This document shows positions 17,420-25,785 of a stretch of DNA of 25,816 nucleotides, one piece after another. Both the position numbers and the translations under genes were made by a program. The stretch's first letter is position 1; each line of letters begins with the position of its first letter. This DNA comes from Euprymna scolopes (taxonomy: Eukaryota > Mollusca > Cephalopoda > Sepiida > Sepiolidae), in the NCBI GenBank assembly GCA_024364805.1, contig CM044508.1, positions 8,217,352-8,243,167 on the forward strand, given 5' to 3'. The notes under the pieces were generated by a model, which was not told where the DNA came from, did no database searches, and saw only the letters and a list, made by a program, of their open reading frames with translations.

Positions 17420-17775
17420 TACGTTAACATTTCTGGAAGTCGAAGCTTCAATACTCAGCGCGGTACCAAGAATATAATCGTGAATTATTAGGTCGGTGCA
17501 AAAATAATGTCGTTTTTGTAGTATATATCTGATAAAAACGACATTATTTTTGCACCAGCATAATACTAAAGACTTCTACCTGGTCATGACTGACGAAATG
17601 AGGACAAGCTACTCACGTGAATTAAATAACGGATTGCATTCGAAATTCCATGCAAATTCCGACAGAAAGATTCTCGGTTTTGACTAGGCACACCTGAAGA
17701 AGGTTGAAGTTTACATCGGCCGAAATGTTGTGAAAATAACACTCAAGATTATAACAGCATTTCGAATAATCTAAA
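17420..17775 (+). mobile_element. tRNA-Arg-type SINE (copy D), split by a MITE
   Basis: A decayed head (TTCTGGAAGTCG, B-box-like AGCTTCAATACTC, then GCGCGGTACCAAGAATATAA) runs to about 17490 and resumes at about 17563 with the family body (TGGTCATGACTGACGAAATG, GAATTAAATAACGG). It continues through the tail CACCTGAAGAAGGTTGAAG...GGCCGAAATGTTG and CACTCAAGATTATAACAGC. The 70 bp in between are an inserted mariner MITE. Confidence 0.8.
17491..17560. mobile_element. MADE1-like palindromic mariner MITE
   Basis: GGTCGGTGCAAAAATAATGT (from 17491) leads to cgttttt. The right arm aaaaacgacattatttttgc then acc (17534-17556) is its reverse complement, with a loop of about 17 nt. TA lies on both sides (17489-17490 and 17561-17562). 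The ends closely resemble the TTAGGTTGGTGCAAAAGTAA terminus of human MADE1/Hsmar1-type mariners (from memory). It is inserted in SINE copy D. Confidence 0.85.
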
Positions 17776-18011
17776 TGATACAGGATTTATTTATGTGACA
17801 ATGAAGCAAGGCACATAAAAAAAGAAGATGACTAGACAGCTATAATTATCAATGACACTCGACCCACCGTTTCCACTACGGCATATTTTAAGATACCATA
17901 GATCGCATTTGTTAGGTGTCTCTAAATCCATTTTTCGTTCTCCAACATTGAAATAAACTCAGATGTCGGAAATAGCGAACAATTCTTGTTCCTTTTTATT
18001 GAAACATATAT
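17776..18011. other. Inter-SINE spacer
   Basis: About 235 bp without recognised feature between SINE copies D and E. Confidence 0.5.
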
Positions 18012-18370
18012 GGACCTGTGGCGCAATGGATAAAAGTGATAATTATATTCAGTTCTAATTGACAGTCTTCTAGAAATAAAAGGTTCAATCTTCAGTTTGA
18101 GCGATACTAAGAATACAATTACATATTATTTAAAGCTACTACTCTGTCATGGTGATAGAACCCGAACAAGCTACCTCTGTGGATTAAATAAAGGGTTTCT
18201 ATTTGAAATTCCGTGCAGATTTCCGAACTTGACTGAACGATTGCCGAATTCGACAAGATATTCCTGAAGAAGGTCGGAGGTTATATCGGCCGAAACATCC
18301 AAAATGAGAACAATAGTTCGAATAATACAAATAATACAAATTATCAATTCTCATGTGAAAAAAAATAAAA
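18012..18370 (+). mobile_element. tRNA-Arg-type SINE (copy E), most complete
   Basis: The head GGACCTGTGGCGCAATGGAT (18012-18031) carries a good A box and matches the start of metazoan tRNA-Arg. The B box AGGTTCAATCTTC is at 18081-18093. The body follows (GTCATGGTGATAGAACCCGA, GTGGATTAAATAAAGGG, CCGAATTCGACAAG), then the tail motif CCTGAAGAAGGTCGGAGG...CGGCCGAAAC and an AAT/ACAAAT 3' end. This is the reference copy for the other SINEs in the window. Confidence 0.85.
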
Positions 18371-18971
18371 ATAAATAAAAATAAAAATAAAATCAACTGG
18401 CCACTAAAATTAATTTGTCCTCAGTCAATGGAGGAGTAAACCCTTCTATACTAAGGCAATTTTTATTTTTTGCCTACTTCCACTTTAGTGCCCCTTTTTG
18501 GGGAGCTGGTTCCCCTCCACATTAAAAACGACCTTGTGTCACACTTTGCTTTCGTGGGGAAGCAAATACTGTCGTATTATATTTTGGACATGTATTTTTC
18601 ATTAAACCTTACGATTATTATGTTTACCCTTTTTTTTTAGCTTTGTTTTTATCATATTCATTTTGTATTTTTATAACATAGACTTCGTCTATTAAATTTT
18701 AACCATGTGTCTGCGAGCAGTAAATTGAGTTTTGAAGTGTATGTCTCAAACAGCACCTAAATCAACTAGTTATGGACGAATTGTCTCCCTTACACTCACA
18801 AGTCACATAGATTTACTTCCCTTACATTACACGTTATATGAACTGATTTGCCTCCCTTGTTTGATAAATTTATGTGTTCAAATAATAAAATGCGTTGTTT
18901 TTTTTTGTTTTTTTTTTATAGGCCCAGAGTTAAATATTAAAAAATAAATGAAAAGTAAACGAAAGATGTTA
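18371..18971. other. AT-rich region without recognised feature
   Basis: Only small hairpins (cccc-ttttt-gggg near 18489-18501) and T runs. The frame at 18732-18947 shows no motif. Confidence 0.5.
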
Positions 18972-18979
18972 CTGTTTTC

Positions 18980-19366
18980 GGTACTTGTACAGTTTAATCA
19001 AGACATTAAAAAAAATGAAAATATCGAAAAAAGTTTAAATTATGATGTTATGATACCGAGCAAAAGGTTCGATTTTTAGGACGTAGTATTAAAGATGGGG
19101 AGAAAGTGTCGGCGCTTTAACGAGTTATCTCCTCGTGGTGTTTCTAAAATTCAAACAAAAATTTACAAAAAATCCAAGATGTTTGCCTTCAACGCGCTCT
19201 CATAAAAACGTGTTTTTATGCTGCAAAAAAAAAAAAAAAATACTCGATCAAATTAAGTGAATTTTTTTTCCGGAGATCTTCAGTTCAAAACGGATACGTA
19301 CAATATAACCATTTTTTTTTCGATATTTTCATTTTTTTAATGTCTTGCTTAAACTGTACAAGTACC
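18980..19366. mobile_element. 387-bp MITE with 54-bp TIRs and 8-bp target duplication
   Basis: The terminal inverted repeats (18980-19033 and 19312-19366) begin GGTACTTGTACAGTTTAA and differ by one substitution and a poly-A length change over about 54 nt. The exact 8-bp duplication CTGTTTTC flanks it (18972-18979 and 19367-19374). An 8-bp duplication with a GG start points to Merlin or hAT-type transposases. No coding part. The near-identical arms suggest recent insertion. Confidence 0.92.
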
Positions 19367-19592
19367 CTGTTTTCAAATATAGATAGAAGAAAAAATAAGA
19401 AACCTTCAATTCAAGAAAAAAAAAACATTTGTAAAAAAAAGAAAAATGTTTTTAAATAATTGCTACAGATAAAATGCAGTGTATTGTAGTGGCCTAACCA
19501 TAATGCGATAAAGCATTGTGTACAGATGATAAATATGGTTTTATCTTGTTTGTGTTAAATATTAGTAACCAAAAACCATTTTGAGTTTAAAT

Positions 19593-19777
19593 ATATTTAG
19601 TATAACGCTTGTAATCTTAAGAGGAACACGGTTGAAATGTGTATATTATGCTGAAATAATCACTATTATTTCTCTAACTTCTCTTTGTATGACGACACCA
19701 TTTTTAGCCATTATTTCAAAGTTATGTACACATTTCAAACGTGTTCTTTTAAACATTACAAGCGTAATACTAAATAT
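19593..19777. mobile_element. Fold-back element, 68-nt arms
   Basis: The left arm 19593-19660 (atatttagtataacgcttgt...ctgaaataat) and right arm 19710-19777 are inverted copies, about 57 of 68 alike, around a 49-nt loop. Weaker matching (ttttatcttgtt at about 19540, aacaagataaaac at 19799-19811) may extend the palindrome outward. No clear target duplication. Confidence 0.75.
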
Positions 19778-19848
19778 TAAAAAAAAAATTAAATAAATAA
19801 CAAGATAAAACAAGTGTAAATGAAACTAAAAAAAATGCTAAAACTCCT

Positions 19849-19881
19849 GGGTTTGTTTTACAATCCACAGAGATTAAAACA

Positions 19882-19936
<55 letters not shown>

Positions 19937-20352
19937 AATATATAATAAATAAATGTTACCAAAGGCAAGGTAAGTTACTAAACACTAAAAAATACTAAAA
20001 TATACCCAGCTAGGTAGAAACCTAGCTGGGTAGATTTTAGTGTTTTTTACTTAAGATGTTTATTCGGCTCAAAAAACAAAACAAAAAAAAAACAAGCAAT
20101 GTCAACCATTACGCGACCCTGAGAAAAAATGGCCGCAACGTATCTGTTACACAGCCATTTTTTCTTTTGGTTGTGTGACGGTAAACATTGCTTGTTTTTT
20201 GAGCCGAATAAACATTTTACATTAAGTAAAAACACTAAAAACTTACCCAGTTTGTTAGAAAAGTAACTTATCTTGCCTTTGATAAAATTTATTTGTTATA
20301 TATTTGATTTTTTACCACTTTTTCGAATCTCTGTGGATTGTAAAACAAACTT
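19849..20352. mobile_element. 504-bp fold-back MITE with 8-bp target duplication
   Basis: The terminal repeats GGGTTTGTTTTACAATCCAC (left) and, on the minus strand, AAGTTTGTTTTACAATCCAC (right) begin an almost complete palindrome. Its arms meet near 20130 (tattcggctcaaaaaac / gttttttgagccgaata). The exact 8-bp duplication AAACTCCT flanks it at 19841-19848 and 20353-20360. The left arm has gained a 44-nt A run (19890-19933) and an extra hairpin. Non-coding; a superfamily with 8-bp duplication (hAT- or Merlin-like). Confidence 0.92.
19995..20040. repeat. 46-nt near-perfect hairpin inside the fold-back
   Basis: ctaaaatatacccagctagg + t, loop agaa, then acctagctgggtagatttta + g: 20 of 21 base pairs. 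It is present only in the left arm, so it arose by a local inverted duplication after the element formed. Confidence 0.9.
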
Positions 20353-20360
20353 AAACTCCT

Positions 20361-20859
20361 CACTAATTCATATCAACTCTTCTTAACCATAATTCGTGAC
20401 ATCAACTCTCAACATCTGTGCTCTCTCAACTACTCGACTGACTTTGATTTGTCTCTTTAATCGCAACTATTCCCCTCATACGTAAATTAATAGCACGTGT
20501 ATATAAAGAACCCGTCTACAAAGTTGTTTTACTTTTCCTTCCCCAAATAGAAGTGCAACCACTCTCGTGAGTAATGCCTCCTATTACAACGAGATAAAAC
20601 AACATTTATCGCGTTTACACAAGTTTTCATCGCATTATTTTCAGGCCACCAAGCTGTAGTTTTAACCTGCTACATTTAATGTACTCTGAATGAACCCCTT
20701 TGTTTTCACTGCTGAGTCACTATTTTTCATTCGAGGATACAGGTTGTACTTTTGCACCAATAAAAACGGCCATGTCTTAATTAATTTTTCATCAACAAAA
20801 AGTTGCACTATCAACTTCAAACACCAAAAAGCAAGCAACTTCTTTTACTCTTTCTTCTA
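20361..20859. other. Region with a TATA-like motif; no gene proven
   Basis: cgtgtatataaagaacccg contains a good TATA-box match (TATATAAAG at 20500-20508). The following 350 bp is slightly less AT-rich and leads to the CAG/CAA tract. It could be a promoter and leader or a solo LTR. No other core element confirms either. Confidence 0.2.
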
Positions 20860-20907
20860 CAGCAGCAGCAGCAGCAGCAGCAACAACAACAACAACAACA
20901 ACAACAA
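20860..20907. repeat. (CAG)7(CAA)9 trinucleotide tract
   Basis: Seven CAG then nine CAA, giving 16 Gln codons in one plus-strand frame (20803-21126) and Ser/Asn runs in another. An acceptor-like ctttcttctacag precedes it. The polyQ frame's other residues show no domain, so a coding role is unproven. Confidence 0.9.
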
Positions 20908-21388
20908 CGATATGAGTACATTACGCCTTGCTTAACTCAAATTCGATCAGCATCATCGACATCATCAATAACAGCAACATGCCAACAGTTGATGCGCAGA
21001 GACGATTTTGTACACTATGCATGTAACAGCCGACAAGTCAACATCCGGTTGGGAGTTTTATTATTTTTATTCATAGATGCCCACAAATCTGTGATTATCT
21101 CATTACCTGTTTCACCCATAGCTTAAACATTTCTGCTACAGCACACAGGGGCCCTGCAGCATCACCTTTCTTCATCTTACAGCTTCTCATACAATTTCTT
21201 TCTCAATTCTAATAGCTGGATCAGACACTTTGTCTGCAACTTTTAGATTTTCCTTGTTTCATAAAATCTTAGTATTCAACAATTTTTCATAATAACATTT
21301 ACAAGAATCTCTCTTGTCCTGTTCGTCTGTTTTTAAGAGAATAGTGAGTGGAACTTGGATTAACTTTTGGCAGCCTTGTAACTCTCGT
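20908..21388. other. No gene recognised
   Basis: A CAT/CAA-rich continuation (to about 20980) and then unremarkable sequence. The polyQ frame ends at 21126. Confidence 0.4.
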
Positions 21389-21715
21389 GCCCTTTATTTT
21401 GTCTTTTAGTCCTCACATTCTATGAGAGATGTTTTTGACAAATGGGGAAAAAGCTATCAATCAAACACTCATTGGCAGGTAGTATTTGATCCTGGAGAAG
21501 TTTTTTTTTTAACTTCTTACATCAAGTGGATTCATGTCTTGTCTGGAAAAGCTTCCCTTATTTTGTCCTTTAGTTCTCACATTCTCTGAGCGACATTTCT
21601 TACAAAGGGGAAGGAATTGCTGTTTTCTGGGACGCAATCTATCAATATAACATTTAACCTTGAAGTGATATTTTCTTTAGCTCATTATATTAAGTGGCTT
21701 CATGGTTTGGCTCAA
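21389..21715. repeat. Two-copy tandem duplication (about 164 bp)
   Basis: ccctttattttgtcttttag then tcctcacattctatgag (21390 on) and tcccttattttgtcctttag then ttctcacattctctgag (21554 on), continuing with acaaaNgggga, ctatcaat, tttgatc/tttaacct and atYaagtggNttcatg. Clearly diverged; no coding signal. Confidence 0.75.
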
Positions 21716-22429
21716 GCGATTTTCACAAGAATTAAAAAAATAACATACATATGCACATTGTCACTTCAAATGCATTTCTCTCCAATAAAACGCATATTTG
21801 TTTTGTTTTTGCCATCATTTTAATTATTCTGTGAAAAAAATACAAGAATGGCTACTATACTTGAGTGCAATATTTCGGTCTAAACTGGCTCTGATTTGTC
21901 AACATATCTCACATGTAATATTTAAAGTTGATGTTATATATCTTTCTATGCATAAAACCTATGTGCATATATATCTATATATTTCTATGTACAGGATACT
22001 CTTCTAAACTAATAAACGGATAATTATGAATGAATTTTGGAATATATATTCTTGGCAACACTGAGTAAAATAGTCACATTAGATTTTTGTTAACATTTAG
22101 AGGATGCATGTATATAAAGAGTTATGTAGTCAAATGGCGACTCATTTGATTGAAAGATGAGATTCATTCTTAATGATAGTAGGTGCCTTATTTTGAGGTT
22201 TGTCAACAATTCTTTCACTGACCTGGCAGCTAATTCATAATGCAATGCTCAGAGCAGATATGCCGGATTATACCTCATGTAACAAAAGACTAGAGAGTTT
22301 GTTGGTTTCAGCTATTCAAAGAACAACAAGCGGAAAATACTATTAACTATGTCATGAACGTCAAATGAAAATGTAAAGATGAAAATCTTATTCCATATAT
22401 TGCAAAGCAAAAAGCAAAAAACAAAAAAA
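21716..22429. other. AT-rich region upstream of second Helitron relic
   Basis: No recognised gene. The frames at 21617-21823 and 21798-22007 lack motifs. May include the lost 5' part of the Helitron that becomes recognisable at 22436. Confidence 0.4.
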
Positions 22430-22435
22430 ACAAAT

Positions 22436-22513
22436 GTAATTTGGCGATCATCAGTAGACACCAACAAAGTATTAAAAGCACTTAAATGGCTAAAAGCAAA
22501 TAATATTTTGTAC
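22436..22513 (+). pseudogene. DUF6570-like fragment of Helitron protein
   Basis: Reads VIWRSSVDTNKVLKALKWLK then ANNILY, matching the V-ALxWLKxNNxxY pattern that precedes the Rep domain of many Helitron helicase proteins. The Tyr codon is cut by the pogo-like MITE. On the far side the frame resumes as SDIGLNRNANLQNI, as expected (NNPLYxDI is the family phrase). This shows the MITE landed in an already recognisable Helitron gene. Confidence 0.6.
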
Positions 22514-22721
22514 AGTAGAACCCTGAGATACGTTGGTCCTAAAATATGTTTTTTTTCAGGTTACGATGTGAAATACAATGTTTTTCCGACCCCTGGTTAC
22601 GGTATTTGCCCCACTTTATGGTGTGTTATTCATAATGTTATTTGATTATATATGTATGTGTATTGTACACTGTACTGTATTTTGTTAATAATTTTTAATG
22701 CCGTATCCCGGGGTTCTACTA
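22513..22721. mobile_element. pogo/Tigger-like MITE, 209 bp
   Basis: The left end CAGTAGAACCCTGAGATACG (from 22513) pairs with the right end cgtatcccggggttctact then a (22703-22721). TA flanks both sides (22511-22512 and 22722-22723). CAGTxGAACC ends with a TA target are typical of pogo/Tigger elements. The interior shows only a second inner copy of the motif (cccctggttacgg near 22600). Confidence 0.85.
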
Positions 22722-22723
22722 TA

Positions 22724-23037
22724 TAGTGATATTGGTCTTAATAGAAATGCTAATTTACAGAATATCATCACCTGAAACTTTGAAACAAAACTAAAGCTCA
22801 TCATACTTTTCAAAATATGCAGCCATTATTGCCACCTGAAAAGATTTAATTTACAGACAAAAAAGAATTGATGGAAAATAATGATCCACAATTGGAATTA
22901 CTGTTTCCTATTTTGTATACCAAAGGTAAATTTGGAATGTTTTCAAACGAACACCTAGATGACAAACTGAAGTCATATGTTTTCATAAGTAATCAATTAA
23001 ATCATTGTGAGCCTAGATTAAGAAAATGTATTCAGTA
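22724..23037 (+). pseudogene. Decayed Helitron coding, middle
   Basis: Frames give SDIGLNRNANLQNI directly after the MITE and, further on, ELMENNDPQLELLFPILYTK (22868-22927) then GKFGMFSNEH. The PILYTKGKFGMF part resembles the block (PxLFPxGxGG) that opens the Helitron Rep region. Identification is weak and rests on position between surer pieces. Confidence 0.4.
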
Positions 23038-23471
23038 ATAATGGGACGATTCCAATGTTTTTCCCGATTCCAATGCAATTACTGATTCCGTGCTGAATTC
23101 CTGATTCCGATACAATTACCTATTCCGATTCTTTATAAATCTCTAATTATTTAACTATAAGATTGTTATTTTCCCTAATTTTCGTAAAAATACATGTTTA
23201 ATATGCAGATATTTTCCTAAACGTCAATGTGGAGGATGATCTATCGATTTTAGCTTTAATGGTAATTTAAAATCAATAAACATTTATTATTTTATCATTA
23301 TTACCAGCAATGGAAGATTTTATATTAAACAAAATCAAATAAAAAAAGACAATTTAAAGAATCGTTTTGGCATTGGAAACTAGGCATCAATTTTTCCGAT
23401 TCTTATACCTCCACATCTTCTGATTTTTCTGATTCCCGATTCTGATTCTGATTAATCGTTCCAACACTAAT
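23038..23471. mobile_element. 434-bp hAT-like non-autonomous element with 8-bp target duplication
   Basis: The exact 8-bp duplication ATTCAGTA lies at 23030-23037 and 23472-23479. The right end on the minus strand reads ATTAGTGTTGGAACGATTAA and the left ATAATGGGACGATTCC; the shared part is TGGRACGATT. TAGTGTTGG-type ends and 8-bp duplications are typical of hAT. The subterminal regions are made of GATTCC-type short repeats. No coding part. A half copy lies at 15776-15896. Confidence 0.85.
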
Positions 23472-24041
23472 ATTCAGTATTTAATGTTTTGTGTTGATAA
23501 ATCCGGATTAAAGTCATCGAAGCTGGCATTCTGCAGTTATGAAAACTGCCAAAATGTCAAAAATTACTGTTTTTGAATCTAAAGACAGATTACAAAAAGA
23601 TGACAAACAATTGTCATACTTAATGACAATGGTCCACAGACTACAGTGAATCATTATATTTCGCCTTTAGAATAAGAACACCATTTATGTCTGAAGTTAT
23701 GTAGTGAAAATGCCCCAGTTTTAATCGAGATTCATTATCAGAAAAAAATCTATTGAAACAGCAATTACTTGCCAACTTCCATCTCAATTTCAGTCTCCAA
23801 ATTTGGCATATTTGATTATTAAATTGCAACGTCATACATGTAGTTGATCTTGTTTTACAAAAATATATCAATAATAGATTTTATACAATTGTACAATTCA
23901 AATTTAATAGTGTGAATAAAGTTGTTCAAACATATAAACGCAACAAAAAATTATACAACTTGAATAAAAATCTTGTAAAATCTTATACTTTTGATGATGT
24001 GAAAATCTAATATAAATATACAGCACATCTCAGAGAGTTTA

Positions 24042-24580
24042 GTGGTGTTGAATTATTATATTACCAACTATCAAACGAAATACGAAAAAAATGAGACATT
24101 GGACCAGTCTATGTCTCTGTATGGTAAATATAAAAATACCAGTCTTTCATTTCTGGCCAAAAGAGATTCAGGGGCTTATGAAGTAACTGATAAATTTTTG
24201 AGACATCAATTATTTAGAGCATCTGAGACTGTCTTGTGAGATGGTGTGGACATGCCTTAATATAGAACCACAGATTTTTGCCACAAAAAGAATGAGATAA
24301 TTTGCCATCCGATTGTACAGACTTGGTTAAAACATAGTTCCTAATTCGATGAAAAACAAAAATTTGTATTATGTTGTGTAAAATGATGAGAGAATAAAAT
24401 ATTTGAAAATAAAAGTGATGAAATAAAACCTAAATTTAATTTTGGGTATTTCTGTAACATAAAAGAAAGACGTTGTTAAGACTGTAAATGTAAGATTGAC
24501 TTCAGAGACAAAAGAGCGCATTACAATCTATTAATATTGTTCAAACCTTGGCGTCAAGAAGAAATTGATTTGCTTGATGT
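24042..24580 (+). pseudogene. Helitron Rep-to-linker region relic
   Basis: Reads VLNYYITNYQTKYEK, then LAKRDSGAYEVTDKFLRHQL, then after a stop GVDMP. This reproduces the conserved VxNYYITKYxTKxEK, RECGxxEAADxLLG and VDVNMP series of Helitron proteins. At 24519-24580, HYNLLILFKPWRQEEIDLL matches the YxLLLLFxPWRxExDLL block just before the helicase. Several stops in between. This region spans the end of Rep and the linker. Confidence 0.75.
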
Positions 24581-24882
24581 AATTCTTACGCTGAATCTTT
24601 TAAGAAAAATGCCTTTCTCTTGTCTGAAACGATGAATTATATCAAGGCTAGAAAATGAATGAAGCAATTGAAAATACCAAAAGCAAAAGTATTGAAAATC
24701 CTAACAATTGCCAGGATAAAGATGATGAAAATGATTGTGATGCTCAAGTTAATGTGAATAAAAAAATTCGAATTTGATCAAGTGGATTTGAACATGCCTC
24801 AAGTAATACAAGTTTTTGAAAAGGAGCAAAAACCCAACCAAATTAAAAAAAGCTGTTTATAATAAAAATTATTGCTAAAACT

Positions 24883-25263
24883 GAGCAAAGAAATTCCCAT
24901 TGAAATATGGAAAAACTAATTCCTATATGCAATTGTGATAGCCCACAAGTGCTAAAATTTATTAGTGGTCAAAATGGTGTGGAAAAGTTCTTCACTAGCA
25001 GATAAATTATTCATGTAAATAGTTCAACAGTTATGATCTGTGTCTCAACAGGTGTAAGTGCTTTCCTGTTGAAAGGATCCATTTGGCACAGAGTTTTTCC
25101 ACTAACAGTACAGCACGGTTCTACATCAAAGTGTGAAGAATTATCTAAAACTAAGCTTAAGGAAAAAAAGATCTATGCTAAGTTATTCAAGATGCTTATC
25201 ATTGATGAAATAAGCATAATTAACCATTTGCAATTGGTATTTAATCATCAACAATTATAAGAA
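24883..25263 (+). pseudogene. PIF1-like helicase start of second Helitron, degenerate Walker A
   Basis: KFISGQNGVEKFF (about 24954-24993) stands where PIF1 proteins have FISGxGGTGKSF, so the P-loop has lost GTGKS (now GVEKF). A stop follows. 25033-25260 reads VSTGVSAFLLKG (motif Ia region: APTGVAAFNINGxT), VQHGSTSK...ELSKTKLKE and MLIIDEISII, a clean motif II (DExx box). Later motifs are not visible. Non-functional. Confidence 0.85.
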
Positions 25264-25350
25264 ATATTTGGTAAATAAGTAAATAGCAATTCTCAGTACA
25301 GATCCAAGATCAGCTGTAATTAAAGTTTATTAGATTTAAGATTCTATGTT

Positions 25351-25635
25351 GAACAAAGAAATTTCCATTGAAATATGGAACCACCATTTCTTAATTGCAA
25401 TTGTGATGACAGCCTACAAGTGCTAATATTTATTAGTGGCCAAAGTGGTGTGGAAAAGTCCTTCACTAACAGATAAATTATAACTTTTGTCATTGAGTTA
25501 TAGTCTTACTCGGCATAAGACTCAAGAATTTTTCCGTTGTTGGAATCATAGTTGACTTAGGATTTGATGTGTTCTGCAGCTAGAGTAAATTAACCATTTG
25601 CAATTACGATTTAATCATCAACAATTGTAAGAAAG
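25351..25635 (+). repeat. Partial tandem duplicate of the helicase start
   Basis: 25351-25480 repeats 24883-25012 (offset 468), including ISGQSGVEKSF. 25588-25634 repeats 25218-25264 (aattaaccatttgcaatt, offset 370). The copy thus lacks about 98 bp of the middle, including the IIDEIS motif. Confidence 0.85.
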
Positions 25636-25784
25636 TTTGGGTAATTGTTGAAAAAAATTAAGACAAACATCATCTAATAAGATAAGTAAAAAAAAAGAAA
25701 ACGACCTAAAATCTTAAAGCTAATAAACTTTAGTTACAGATTCTCTTGAAACTGCAATGAGAATTGTTATTTATTTATTTTACG

Positions 25785-25785
<1 letters not shown>

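Larger units (their letters stand above)
22430..25640 (+). mobile_element. Second Helitron relic, older and of another lineage
   Basis: Scattered pieces of one RepHel-type protein lie in order on the plus strand: a DUF6570-like piece (22436-22513), a Rep-to-linker piece (24042-24580) and a PIF1 helicase piece (24930-25263, partly duplicated at 25351-25635). Stops and shifts are frequent, so it is more decayed than the Helitron at 10.2-13.5 kb. Two DNA-transposon insertions split it. Its helicase motif II reads IIDEIS, unlike WDEC of the first, so the two belong to different lineages. No 3' terminus is found before the window ends. Confidence 0.78.

Noticed and set aside
1088-18370. Functional tRNA-Arg genes at the SINE heads
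   Set aside because: Anticodon and acceptor stems do not pair in any copy, and each head runs directly into the SINE body.
20361-20860. Solo LTR suggested by the TATA-like motif
   Set aside because: No matching terminal TG/CA boundaries, target duplication or polyadenylation signal in the right place could be found.
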